Positions 1-9,733 of a stretch of DNA of 64,000 nt are shown here, in pieces. The translations under genes were made by a program, and so were the position numbers. The stretch spans positions 1,681,501 through 1,745,500 of the forward strand of contig OX031065.1 in assembly GCA_943736015.1 (NCBI GenBank), given 5' to 3'. Positions within the stretch are counted from its first letter, which is position 1, and the number at the start of each line of letters is the position of its first letter. Below the pieces are notes generated by a model. The model was not told the origin of the DNA. It ran no database searches and saw nothing but the letters and a program-made list of their open reading frames with translations. Origin of the DNA: Tridacna crocea. Its lineage: Eukaryota > Mollusca > Bivalvia > Cardiida > Cardiidae.

Positions 1-256
1 TTTTTGTTTTTATCGGGAAATATTGTTCAAGCTGATACAGAGTACAAAAGTTAATTGCCAAGTTAATATTTTTTTCTTTAAAGCAAGGTAATTTCTACTT
101 TTTTTTTTAAAAATGAAAATATGAAAAAAATGAAAGAAAGTGAAAAAAAATGTGAAGTGATCTTAACATATGTATTTAGTTCAGTATAACACTTGCTAAT
201 GATATTGAATTTTCTACAATATTGCGCGCTTCGAAATCGGTACTGATAAATCAACG

Positions 257-593
257 ATGAGGTTTGTGGAACTACCAGTAAAATTGTGCCCGTTGTTGAT
301 ACTTTTTATCGTCTTGGTACAAAATATTGGAGAAACAAGAACTCTTGTGGAGATTACACGTGCAAAAAGACGGTCAAATTTCGACGACAAAATTATTCCA
401 TCGACACGAAAACTGTGGGACAAGAAGGAACGGCATCAGACATTTTGTGTGGGGGAGTGTGGACGGGACGCTTCGTGTGTTTCCGCTTTCTTTAATAAGA
501 TTACAGGGGATTGTCAAGGTCATTCGGTGACCTTCTCGGACGCTGGAGACGCCGGGGACCAGCCGAACACTCGACTTTATGTCTTACCCAGAG
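257..593 (+). CDS. Gene 1 exon 1: signal peptide and partial PAN/apple-like module of a secreted protein
   Basis: Starts at ATG 257 and encodes residues 1-112 plus one base of the next codon. Residues about 8-25 are a hydrophobic run (LCPLLILFIVLVQ) typical of a signal peptide, so the product should be secreted or extracellular. Residues about 67-105 contain four cysteines spaced FCVGECGRDASCVSAFF...DC, resembling part of a PAN/apple module. The exon closes at a GT donor (AGAG|GTACGC) in phase 1; reading through reaches a stop within 20 bases, which supports splicing. The phase matches exon 2. I do not recognise a specific orthologue. PAN plus EGF proteins are common in molluscs, where they bind proteins or glycans. 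The coding call is strong and the domain name moderate. Confidence 0.75.
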
Positions 594-653
594 GTACGCT
601 TTATATTTGAGTCTTGTTCTCTGAATGGGGTAGCTTAATGCATATGCATTAAT

Positions 654-775
654 GCATCTCCGAAAAGTATCGATCAGGTCAGCCTGCGCAGTCCGCGCAG
701 GCTGACCAGAGAGAGCCGAAACTTTTCGCCATTAGTCAATTTTCTATATGTCAAAGGACCAGTTTATCTCATAAT
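654..775 (+). repeat. Family E palindromic repeat
   Basis: Core GTCAGCCTGCGCAGTCCGCG and complement at 678-707, flanked by the shared tail GGCCA/TTAGTCAATTTTCT...AAGGACCAGT seen in the other E copies. Confidence 0.75.
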
Positions 776-787
776 TGAGTCAGGTGT

Positions 788-1017
788 TTAACCCCTTACC
801 ACACAATGCCGACCTTTGACGCTCCTGGAAAAGAAGCCTTTTGAAAATACTGTGGGAAAAGAAAAAAAATGCTGGTAACCAGCATTTTCTTCTTTTCCCA
901 CTATGTTTTCTAAACTATCAAAGAAAAATTACACCATTTGAACCACACTGAAATTGTCGTCTGCAAATGCTTTTTATTTGGACGAGGATACAATTTTGTC
1001 GTCTGGTAAAGGGTTAA
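788..1017 (+). mobile_element. Family A MITE, 230 bp, complete
   Basis: Bounded by TTAA at both ends; left end ACCCCTTACCACACAATGCC, right end GTCTGGTAAAGGGTTAA. Palindrome arms at about 855-905 carry small mismatches (AAAAAAAATGCTGG against CCAGCATTTTCTT). In this list, plus orientation means the ACCACACAAT end is on the left. Confidence 0.9.
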
Positions 1018-1175
1018 AAAAGTGGGTCTGACGGATCCATAATTATGTGATGACTTGGTCTGGTATCATATATCACGGAGATGCGTTAAGCCCCGTTTTG
1101 TTAGAGCATGATTCGTTCATAAAATTGTCATGACAAATTGAGAAGGTCTGCAGAACAGAAATTAAATGTACCGCT

Positions 1176-1333
1176 CACAATGTACATGTATATCTGTTTT
1201 TGATAGGATAGAAAACATAATGGGAAAAGGAGAAAATGCTGGTTACCAGCATTTTCTCCTTTTCCCACCATGTTTTCAAAAGGACTCTTCCCCTGGGTCG
1301 TAAAAAACCAGGGATTGTTTGGGAAAGGGTTAA
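1176..1333 (-). mobile_element. Family A MITE, distal end decayed
   Basis: Perfect palindrome core at about 1219-1268 and an intact GGATTGTTTGGGAAAGGGTTAA end at 1333; the other terminus is unrecognisable before about 1176. Confidence 0.8.
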
Positions 1334-1639
1334 CTGCAAACGATTCGGGGGAAAAAGAATTACGTTCAACTTGTAGGCTGATCTTGTATTCACAGTGGCC
1401 TCTATGGCCTATTTTTCCGAACAAAAAGACTGCCGGTGGACATTTTTTGAGAAAGGGGACTTTGAAATCGCCATATTTCTATTTTTCTGTACACTTTACC
1501 GTAAAGTTCTGAATTCGAATGATCTTGGAAAGATGGCCTTTGAAAACAATGTGGAAAAAAGAGAAAATGCATATGACCTACATGCTTCTGAAAACAACGT
1601 TGGAAAAAAAATACTGGTTTCAAGCATTTGTGTGGTGTC

Positions 1640-1750
1640 CATGGTTGGGAGGAAGAGCGTCGGCTTCGTAACCATAAGGTCCTGAGTTCGATGCCCGGGA
1701 GTGGGTGTCAACTTTGGGATTTCTCATTGGCCCGCACATCCAGCGCAAGT
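1640..1750 (+). repeat. tRNA-like SINE head fragment
   Basis: GGAGGAAGAGCGTCGGCTTC resembles an A-box half and GAGTTCGATGCCCGGG a Pol III B box, in tRNA spacing. It does not close into a tRNA, so it is read as a SINE head. Confidence 0.5.
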
Positions 1751-1752
1751 AC

Positions 1753-1935
1753 AGGGTCCGTATTCACCAACCGTTCTTGAGAACATTCTTAGGCTTATTC
1801 TTCAGGATTTTGTCAATGTGAAAGTAACAGAACTTCTGATTGGCTAAACCAATTGGTCCTGTTACTTTCACAGTCAGAAAATCTTGAAGATTTAGACAAA
1901 GAACGTTCTTAAGAATGGTTGGTGAATACGGGCCC
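1753..1935. mobile_element. Family D MITE with long terminal inverted repeats, complete
   Basis: Ends CAGGGTCCGTATTCACCAAC and its inverse GTTGGTGAATACGGGCCCTG; the arms continue inward through AAGAACGTTCTT-like and GAAAGTAACAG stretches to a centre around TTGGCTAAACCAATTGG. Confidence 0.85.
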
Positions 1936-2155
1936 TGGTGTAGTTCACAGGAAGCAAAATCGCAAGGGATTGGAGTAAATAATGTTGATACTAAATTAAG
2001 CATGTTCTTCTTTTCCCACAGTGTTTTCTATCCTTTCTATGACATTTTCCACGGCACTAATTGAGCCATATTAAAATTGTCGTCTGCAAATCTATCGAAT
2101 TTAGACTTGTAGAAAAAAATGTCAGTTGGTACAGAGCTTATTCTTTCAGCAGCTT

Positions 2156-2397
2156 ACCTCTTTACCACACAATCCCAACTTTTAACGACCTTGGGAAGGA
2201 AAGCTTTTAAAGACATTGTGGGAAGAGGAGAAAAAGCTGGTAACCAGCACGTTCTGTGCAGTCTGATCTTTGATCTACACTGTCCGATGAGGGGATAATT
2301 ATAATATCCCAAAACAGAACTTTTGTAATAACAATATATGGATTATTTATATGAGGTTGAAAATTTAGTTTTAGTCGTGTAGCAGGTTAAAGGTTAA
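2156..2397 (+). mobile_element. Chimeric MITE: family A left half fused to family B right half
   Basis: Left side reads CTTTACCACACAATCCCAAC and the family A arm up to GGTAACCAGCA; from there it switches to the family B palindrome arm (TCTGTGCAGTCTGATCTTTG, then CTACACTGTCCGATGA) and a B-like right end finishing at TTAA 2394-2397, shared with the next element. Confidence 0.7.
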
Positions 2398-2604
2398 CCC
2401 TTAAGCTGCCTATCGCGACTAGCTGACCTTTTGCGGACAGCGTAGATCAAGATCAGACTGCACAGAACGTGCAGTCTGATCTTGGATCTACGCTGTCCGA
2501 TAAAAAGATATTTTTTCAAAAAATATACTTGAAATAGCATCGTTTGGGTTTATAATATTGGCCTGAAAAGTTTAATTTGATTTATTCAGCAGGAGAAGGG
2601 TTAA
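2394..2604 (+). mobile_element. Family B MITE, 211 bp, complete
   Basis: TTAACCCTTAAGCTGCC on the left and GCAGGAGAAGGGTTAA on the right. Palindrome GCGTAGATCAAGATCAGACT and its complement meet at GCACAGAACGTGC (about 2440-2500). TTAA-bounded like families A and C. Confidence 0.85.
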
Positions 2605-2630
2605 TATAATAACTTGTGTCTCTGTTGAAG

Positions 2631-2762
2631 GTGAAGGTTATATAGGTGACGAGTGCGAGGACGTGTCTGACTGTATTACACCTCACGCCCAGTGTTTCAA
2701 CGGCACGTGTCTGTGTATCCATGGCTACAGTCTCAAACCTACAACCTACGAGTGTTTGCAAG
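2631..2762 (+). CDS. Gene 1 exon 2: EGF-like module on a symmetric 1-1 exon
   Basis: Acceptor TGTTGAAG precedes 2631 and donor CAAG|GTATGT follows 2762. The 132-bp exon is phase 1 at both ends and completes a glycine codon begun in exon 1. It encodes residues 113-156 with six cysteines in EGF order: ECEDVSDC, then AQC, GTC, LC and YEC, with the usual HGY before the last cysteine. An EGF module on its own 1-1 exon is the classical shuffling unit. The acceptor has a weak pyrimidine tract, so a slightly different start is possible, but the reading frame is fixed by the cysteine pattern. Confidence 0.75.
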
Positions 2763-2809
2763 GTATGTATTATATGAATCGTTACCTCTGAAAAGAGGAG
2801 GGGGTCTAA

Positions 2810-2985
2810 GAAATCTGCAAAAAGTGTCGAACCAGGTTTGCCTGCGCAGTCCGCGCAGGCAAACCTGGGTCGAAACTTGTTGTCATTGGCCATTGGGCAA
2901 TTTTCTGCATGCCAAGGGACCAGTCTACGTCATGATTCTGTGTTTTGTTATTTTGTTTATGATGATTTGCTTTGAATCATGTATC
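2810..2985 (+). repeat. Family E palindromic repeat
   Basis: Core CCAGGTTTGCCTGCGCAGTC with complementary arm at 2833-2869 and a tail including TTTTCTGCATGCCAAGGGAC. The arm sequence differs from 678-707 on both sides together (GGTTTGCC pairs with GGCAAACC). Confidence 0.75.
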
Positions 2986-3086
2986 ACGGAGGTGCTTTAA
3001 AACCCTTTTATGCCAGAGCGTGGCTCATATGTAAGTGTTGAGGTTTTGTATTATTTGGCCGGATGGAAACTTGAAGCAGGCCAAGA

Positions 3087-3212
3087 TAGGGTTCGTATTC
3101 ACCAACTTCTGTATTTGTTTTGGCCAATCATATGTTGTGTTGCTTTCAAATTTAGACAACCATGGATAATAAGTATAAGAAGGGTTTTTTTAAGAATGGT
3201 TGGTGAATACTA
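3087..3212. mobile_element. Family D MITE, internally rearranged
   Basis: Begins GTTCGTATTCACCAAC and ends TAAGAATGGTTGGTGAATAC; the middle is shortened compared with the copies at 1753 and 4776. Confidence 0.65.
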
Positions 3213-3829
3213 TAGGTTTTCGTGGACACATAGGGCGCATTCCTTTCGCCTGTTCTGGCACAATGTTCTGTGTTCTGGAACGCTGGTCTGAAATGTGCGA
3301 CAGGAATATTATACAACACAATACACTGTTTTGGAAGTATGTCCTGAATGGAGCATGTTCGGAACATTGTTCTAAACCATATCGAAATGAAAGTATATTG
3401 CATGATGGCTGTTTCAAGAGCTATTATCATAGCTGTGTTAGTTAAGGAAATGATTAGCTGCAAAGAGAGAGCAGAGACGAGTCTACTATGACCCTATTTA
3501 TGGTATTCATGTCGTAAAAAAGAACAATTGCAAATTTTGCCATGACGAATTGTCCGTCCGTTTCAGCCATCTTGTATCACCTAGCAACCGTTCGGCAGGT
3601 GCGCTACACCTCGATTGGATTAGAACAGTCAGAACATGTTCTGAAGAACACGGCACAGTGTTCCGAAATGCCCTATTGACTTAGAATATGTTCGGAGTAC
3701 GCCCACAGATGTACTACCGATGCAGCCGGACCGTCTTTTCGCCATGCTTTGATATTTTAGTACCTTAGCGAGGCAGACAAACATCTATAGCCATTCAGGA
3801 GAAGGTGGTTCGTGGGTCTATTATACCGG

Positions 3830-4565
3830 TACCTTCAATCTGAAGGTTTGCTCCGATGCTATTTTAAGACATCTGGAATTAATACGATTTTACCCGCGTA
3901 TTTTCAAAGGCTCTATGCGACAAAATTTCCAATGGCAGCTAATGAAATGGGCATGGATCGTTAGATAAATGTTTAATCTTTAGAAAAAAACTGATGTTAG
4001 TTAATATCTAAATCTTGTCTTCGTGCAAATCTGTACTTTTCAACGTAAATAACCATTGACCTACTTCACCAGATATCAAACATGGTGATATCATCAATGT
4101 GCATGTCTCGGCAGAAATCACAGTATCTCTCACACTCTACAGGACGGTTTATTTGGGAATTCCAAGGTTGACAAAGGCACCTTGTACGAAAATTGTTGTT
4201 AGGATAGAGAACCAGACTGTACAAATTTCAAATTCCGTTGAGTGCGCATGCCTGTTTAACGGAAGTCGCCGTGTTACAGTTGTTTACAAATTACACGGAA
4301 TTCATTTATGTTGGGGAAAAAGGTACATTTCTATTGATTCAACAGGTATTTTGCAGCACAGTTTGTGTAATGTTAAAGATTAATCATTTATCTAAAGAAC
4401 CATGTCCATTTTATTAACTGCCATGAGAAATTTTGTCGCATAGAGCCTTTTGAAAAGATGCGGGTAAAATTGTGTTTATTCCAGATGTCTTTAAGAGGGC
4501 CACGTTGAAGGTTTGCGGAGATCAGTAACAAAAATAGAATCGGAGCAAACCTTCAGACTGAAGGT
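3830..4565. mobile_element. About 736-bp element with long imperfect terminal inverted repeats
   Basis: Left TACCTTCAATCTGAAGGTTT is matched by the inverse at the right end (CAGACTGAAGGTA). Further in, GACATCTGGAAT, ATTTTACCCGC and AGGCTCTATGCGACAAAATT are also present inverted on the right. No transposase is recognisable; the interior frame 4099-4383 (94 codons) has no family I know. Confidence 0.7.
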
Positions 4566-4775
4566 AAGGTCTACTACTGAAGCAGGCGACCATTTTTTTG
4601 TCTTGTTTTGGTCTACACTTCAGCTACTTACCTGACACAGACAAAATCTGTGGCTATTTAGGGTCAGGTATATCGTAGACACTGAGGTTTACTACTAAGG
4701 CAGGCGACCATCTTCTATTTTATTATGATCAACATTTTAGTTCCTTACAGAGGCAGACAAAAATCTGTAGCCAGC

Positions 4776-4976
4776 CAGGGTCTATATTCACCAACCATTC
4801 TTAAGACCATTCTTAGTCTTATTTTTCAAAAATTTGTCAGTGTGAAAGTAATAGAACTTCTGATTGGCTAAACCAAATGGTTTAGCCAATCAGAAGTCCT
4901 GATACTTTCACAGTCAGGAAACATGGAGAATAAGACAAAGAACGTTCTTAAGAATGGTTGGTGAATACAGACCCTG
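4776..4976. mobile_element. Family D MITE, complete
   Basis: CAGGGTCTATATTCACCAAC to GTTGGTGAATACAGACCCTG, with central TTGGCTAAACC/GGTTTAGCCAA palindrome. Sits inside the tandem array. Confidence 0.87.
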
Positions 4977-5377
4977 GATTAGGTAGTTCGTGGTTACATA
5001 GATTTACTACTGAGGCAGGCGACCATCTTTTATGTTGCTCTGATCGACATTTTAGCTTCTTACCTGGATAGACAAAAAGCTTTCGCCATTCAGGATTAGA
5101 AGTTCGTGGACACATAGGTCAAATGCTGAGACAGGCGACCATCTTTTTGATGGACATTTTAGCTCCTTACCAAAGCAGCCATTCAGATTTAGGTAGTTTG
5201 TGGACACGTAGATCTACTACTGAGGCAAGCGACCGTGTTTTAGGCTCTGATCTATTTTTTAGCTTCTTACCGAGACAGACAAAAATCTATTGCCATTTAC
5301 AGTTAGGTAGTTCACAGTTTGGTTGTAGTAATGGTGTTTAATGCCGATTGTATCTTTTCTTCGGTATAGTCACTCTT

Positions 5378-5965
5378 TTGCACTCCGGATCATTCACATT
5401 CACCTCTGTAGTGGGCTCAGAAAGTAGTCCGTCATTACGTGATACTTTCGTCACATGACCAGAACTCAAAATGGCGACACAAACGCCGGTGAAAAAAAAG
5501 ACCAATATCGATTACTTTGTGTGCTGTTGAAACAGCTTACGGCCAATCAGACCAAGTGGTAGGAAATGTGAAAAAGAGGGATTTTCTGAAAAGCTTAAAT
5601 GTCTTTAAAGGACCATAACTTGTTTTTTAACCTTATAACCTAGGATTTATCAGTGTTTCAAAACTGTTGTCATCATTCAAGGGCGCAGCCATTTTTGTTA
5701 AACTTGGCGTAAGATTCTTATCGGTAAAGAGGCTCGAAAAAAAAAAAAAGTTCTATTTTATACAGGTAAATTCATCAGTTTGAACGCACCTATAATGTAT
5801 CCAGAATCATATTTCCTTTGTCTACTTTATAATTTTACACATGAAACAGTTAAACAGTAACAAAACATCTTTTCCTCGGTTTGACAAGATTCTTGTCATT
5901 TAGCCCATCGCAGAGATGTATGTGAGAGTAACGAACGACAACTCTGCTGGGAGATTGCGGTTTAG
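5378..5965 (+). repeat. Dispersed repeat G, longest copy
   Basis: Shares CATTCACCTCTGTAGTGG, AAGTAGTCCGTCATTACGTG, TTCGTCACATGACC and CAAAATGGCGACACAAACGC with inverted copies at 7606-7914 and 13060-13615; homology with the third copy continues to GACAACTCTGCTGGGAGATT. A short ATG frame inside ends after 17 codons. Confidence 0.8.
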
Positions 5966-5997
5966 TATGGAGGCTGGTACACTTATCCATGTTTTCT

Positions 5998-6161
5998 TCT
6001 TCTTTTTTTCCCCCGATGGTTACTAGCATTTTTCTCCTTTTCCCACGATGTTTTCTACCATTTCAAATACAAATTTCAACAGGTGAGATACAGCAATTTG
6101 TCGTCTGCAAATGCTTCCAATTTAATCATGCTTATAATTTTATTGTTTGGTAAAGAGTTAA
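5998..6161 (+). mobile_element. Family A MITE, right half
   Basis: One palindrome arm (TTACTAGCATTTTTCTCCTT) then the normal right half to TTGTTTGGTAAAGAGTTAA. The left half is replaced by a T/C-rich run. Confidence 0.75.
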
Positions 6162-6383
6162 CACATTACCACACAATCCCTAGTTTTGACGGCCCTAAGA
6201 AGGAAGCCTGTAGAAAACATTGTGGGAAAAGGAGAAAATGCTGGTAACCAGCATTTTCTCCTTTTCCCACAATGTTTTCTACCCTTCACAAAACAAATTT
6301 CAAATTTTCAGTTACCTTTATTGTGTCGTCTGCAATGCTTTCGATTTGGACAAACTTAAAATATTGTCGTTTGGTAGAGTTAG
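6158..6383 (+). mobile_element. Family A MITE abutting gene 1 exon 3
   Basis: Shares its left TTAA with the preceding half element. The palindrome is perfect; the right terminus is decayed to GTTTGGTAGAGTTAG. It ends 43 bases before the exon 3 splice acceptor, so its right end overlaps the region of branch point and pyrimidine tract. Confidence 0.88.
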
Positions 6384-6425
6384 GCCAATATCAGAGATCA
6401 TTGTCATTTTTCTATGCACGTACAG

Positions 6426-6697
6426 ATTGTACAGTCTACGGAGATGATTTCATGGAAGTGAGGAACCATTATATCAGCGGTGAAAATCAGGAAACCTTCG
6501 AGCAGTACAGTATATCGGACTGCATGTCGACCTGCAGGAATCGAACACGGTACATCTGTCGGTCATTGGAATACCAGTGGTCAGTCGAGAAATGTTTCTT
6601 GACCAATGTGACCACTGTGCATCATCCAGACAGGTGGTACGAGGACGGTAAAAATGACTTTAACATTTCCTACTTCCAGAGGGATTGTGAACAGTGA
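6426..6697 (+). CDS. Gene 1 exon 3: terminal PAN/apple module and stop codon
   Basis: Acceptor TTTTTCTATGCACGTACAG ends at 6425; exon 3 continues in phase 1 (residues 157-246) to TGA at 6695-6697. Cysteines fall as DC near the start, then SDCMSTC, YICRSLEY, EKCFL and a final RDCEQ. The C-x3-C, C-R-S-L-E-Y and C-F-L spacing is typical of PAN/apple modules, which mediate protein or carbohydrate binding outside the cell. The chain ends just after the last cysteine, with no membrane anchor. A family A MITE ends only about 43 bases before the acceptor. An AATAAA near 7366 could serve as the polyadenylation signal but is not otherwise supported. Confidence 0.78.
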
Positions 6698-7605
6698 ACA
6701 GTAGTGCTTGTTACGAACATGTACATGGTTAAACTCTGTAAAGGGTGGAAAGAATTGGTCCAGCATTTTCTCCTTTTCCTCCAATGCTTTCAAAACTTTT
6801 TTTCCCTCCCGAGCGTCGTTAAAGTCAGAATTGTGTAGAGGTTTAATATATTTCGCATTGGGTGATTTTTTGCAATGAGGTGACACGCGCTACAGAAATG
6901 GGAGATAACTGTGTTCTCAAAGAGGGAAATTGATGTTGAGAGTTATTTCCCTTGATATTGGAACCCCGCAATTTGCTCTAGGATGTATCATCTCTGCCCG
7001 TTTTCACCAACTGGTCTATATTGCATTTACAGTCTTATTCTAGGTTTAGCATCTCTGCAAGCAAAGGTGACTATCACTATCGTCACATTGGTTTGCGAAG
7101 ATGAGATTTAGAACTTAACGCTGTTTCTGATTGGATAATAAACTGGTTTAAACAAGCGATCGTATTAGTTTAAACATATTCATTTTACATCGACTGAGAA
7201 ACAAGTACTAAAAACCTATACTAATCTCTCTCGATTCTGCCTGCTGGGAACTACACCAGTACTGGCGCTAAATGTGTGGGCCAATGAAAATCCAAAAGTT
7301 GAAATTTATGAGAATAGGGCCTTAGACCCTTCCACACTAGCAAACGTCTGCTGGCCGATATCACTAAATAAAAGTTTGGTGGTAGGGCCAGTTAGCAGCA
7401 CAAACATCACCAAACAGTATTTTGCACTCTTCACAACTCGGCGGATTCCGTACATACATCTAACTTCATCCGTATCTAGGAGATTTCCATTTTGAAATAA
7501 TAATCACGTGATTCTGTATTTAGCGCGCCACTGACAGTTGTTTAGCAACCACATAAACAGCTTCATTGCCGTTATTTATCTCTGTCTATTTGTCGGTGAA
7601 AACTT

Positions 7606-7914
7606 TAATCGGAATGATGACAACAGTTTTGACACACCAATGGATCTTAGTTGATAAGATTAAAAAAATAAGTTATGGTCCTTTAAAAGCCATTTGAGCT
7701 TTTCAGAAAATCACTCTTTTTCACATTTCCTACCACTTAGTCTGATTGGCCGTATGCTGTTTGAACAGCACACAAACTTATCGATATTGGCCTTTCTTTC
7801 ACCGGCGTTTGTGTCGCCATTTTGAGTTCTGGTCATGTGACGAAAGTATCACGTAATGACGGACTACTTTCTGAGCCACCACAGAGGTGAATGTGAATAA
7901 TCCGGAATGCAAGG
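7606..7914 (-). repeat. Dispersed repeat G, inverted partial copy
   Basis: Reverse complement of about 5380-5680 with high identity, including GGTCATGTGACGAAAGTATC and CGCCATTTTGAG. Together with 5378-5965 it brackets gene 1 exon 3 as an inverted pair. Confidence 0.8.
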
Positions 7915-8385
7915 GAATGGGAAATGATTGCGTCCATCACCCGATTTGTGCCGAATGCAGTATTTTGGTGATGTCTGGACATACTCAGTTTTGTTGGCTC
8001 TGTTTGGTAATGTTTAGTGGTGCTTATGTAACCTGACCAGTCACAAGCTGTAATTTTATCCCGTAACCAAACATTATTTGCCGGTAATTTTTTTGATTGA
8101 TTGATTGATTGAATGGTGTTTTATACCGCTTTAAACATTATGTCAGTCATATCACGGGGACAGCTTAAATATTAATGTTTTCCTGGGTTTTTACCAGTAC
8201 AAGGCTAGGGTTCTGAAGTGTCTTGTCCAAGGACAGTCTCACGAAAAGCCCTGTGAATCCATTACGTCTCAAACCTTGGATTTACAGGTTACAAGTCCTA
8301 CACTGAGCCATGCAGGTCCCGAACTAATACTCTGGCAAAGGTGGGTAAATGCATCTCTCTGATATAAAATGGATTTTATGGATCC

Positions 8386-8510
8386 ATAATTATGTGATCA
8401 GTTGATACCAAGCAAGTAATCACATAATAATGTGATTAGTTAGTAGATACCAAGCAAGTAATCACATAACTATGCGATCAGTTAGTTGATACCAAGCAAG
8501 TAATCACATA
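8386..8510 (+). repeat. Three-copy tandem repeat, about 43-bp unit
   Basis: Three units contain AT(A/C)ATGTGATCAGTTAGT and GATACCAAGCAAGTAATCAC. The same phrase appears singly near 42340, where it belongs to the tail of the family E element. Confidence 0.8.
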
Positions 8511-9054
8511 ATTCACCCCTCACAACGTACGTCAGTGTGACGTCACAGGTAGTGATATCGGACCCTTGTTATAAAGTCAGTGTGCGTGTTTGGTAAGACT
8601 GTTATTTTTTTGGAAATCGTTCCTTTAAATGATCTGAAAAAGTCTTCAGACCTCCAAAGCGTACAATACCTAGGGACTTTGTTTTTTATCAAAGCTTTTG
8701 TTAACTACTTATAATAATGGAATAGACTTCGACCAACTATTAAAACCCAATCACGTTTTGATATTTGGTCAAACTGTTTGTGCATATAGACATCTGCTTC
8801 CTGTCTAAAACATCAGAATATTAAATGTATTCATCTAATGTCTTTGATAAATACATGAGAGTCTTTGTAGTCCGTTTGTATCCACACAAGCTAGCCTCAT
8901 TCTATCTTCATATCATACTTTCTTTTCAATATGGCGGACTTAAGTTACGAAAATGTGCAGGTCCAATATCACTTCCTGTGACGTAGGTTGTTACCCTTGA
9001 TAATTATGGATTAGAAAAAAAAAATCAGTTTTGTCTAGTGGCTGACTGAATCCT

Positions 9055-9250
9055 AGGACTGTATTCAATCATTCTTAAGAATATTCTTTGTCTTATTCTC
9101 CAGAATTTCTATATTTGTAAGTAACATAACCTCTGGTTGGCTAAACCTTTCGGTTTAGCCAATCAGAGGTTGTGTTACTTACAAAATAAGAACATCTTGA
9201 AGAATAAGACTAAGAGTATTCTCAAGAATGGTTGGTGAATTCGGACCCTG
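9055..9250. mobile_element. Family D MITE, complete
   Basis: AGGACTGTATTCAATCATTC to GAATGGTTGGTGAATTCGGACCCTG; centre GGCTAAACCTTTCGGTTTAG is a perfect palindrome. Confidence 0.85.
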
Positions 9251-9264
9251 ATGTAGTGCGGTCC

Positions 9265-9365
9265 TTAAACATGCAGACAATTGACAAATAGCAAAAGATT
9301 TCGGCTCAGGTTAACCTGCACCAACTGTGCAGGCTGAGCAGGGTCGAGATTTTTGTTTGTTTGTT
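9265..9365 (-). repeat. Family E repeat, diverged
   Basis: GGCTCAGGTTAACCTGCACC and CTGTGCAGGCTGAGCAGG form an imperfect version of the E palindrome; the tail ACATGCAGACAATTGACAAA is in reverse order relative to 654-775. Confidence 0.55.
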
Positions 9366-9374
9366 TTAGATCAA

Positions 9375-9551
9375 TTAACCCTTTACCAAACGATCCCAGG
9401 TTTTTGCGACCCTGAGATAGAAACCTTTTCCCACAATGTTTTCTACCCTTCACAAAACAATTTTCAAATTTTCTGTCACTTTTATGTTTGTCGTCTACAA
9501 ATACTTTCCATTTGGACAAACCTAAATTTTTGTCGTTTGATAATGAGTTAA
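9375..9551 (+). mobile_element. Family A MITE lacking the left palindrome arm
   Basis: 177 bp, TTAA-bounded, with good ends (ACCCTTTACCAAACGATCCC and GTCGTTTGATAATGAGTTAA) but the segment from the left arm to the palindrome centre is deleted: GAAACC joins directly to TTTTCCCACAATGTTTT. Confidence 0.85.
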
Positions 9552-9733
9552 ACCCCCTTTTTTTCCTCACAGCATAGGTCGACTGCTGAGACAGGTGACC
9601 ATGTTTTTTTAATTTTTCCCAGCGGACAAGTTTTCTGTTCAAATGCAAATTTCGCTTTTCATTTATGGAATCAGCATTTCATAGAGCATAAGACACAAAT
9701 ATTAAATACAAGTACCAATAATTAATTTAGAAT

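Larger units (their letters stand above)
3745..5335 (+). repeat. Degenerate tandem array with GAGGCAGGCGACCATCTT units
   Basis: Units of roughly 130-150 bp repeat the landmarks TACTACTGAGGCAGGCGACC, ATTTTAGCTTCTTAC, AGACAAAAATCT, GCCATTCAGG and TAGGTAGTTCGTGG at least five times. Two other elements (3830-4565 and 4776-4976) have inserted into it. Confidence 0.7.

Noticed and set aside
4099-4383. 94-codon frame inside the TIR element as a transposase
   Set aside because: Too short, with no catalytic motif or recognisable family; left undescribed as a gene.
5471-5530. Small gene starting at AAAATGGCGACA in repeat G
   Set aside because: The frame stops after 17 codons and the same sequence occurs in dispersed, inverted copies; it is better read as a repeat with a YY1-like motif.
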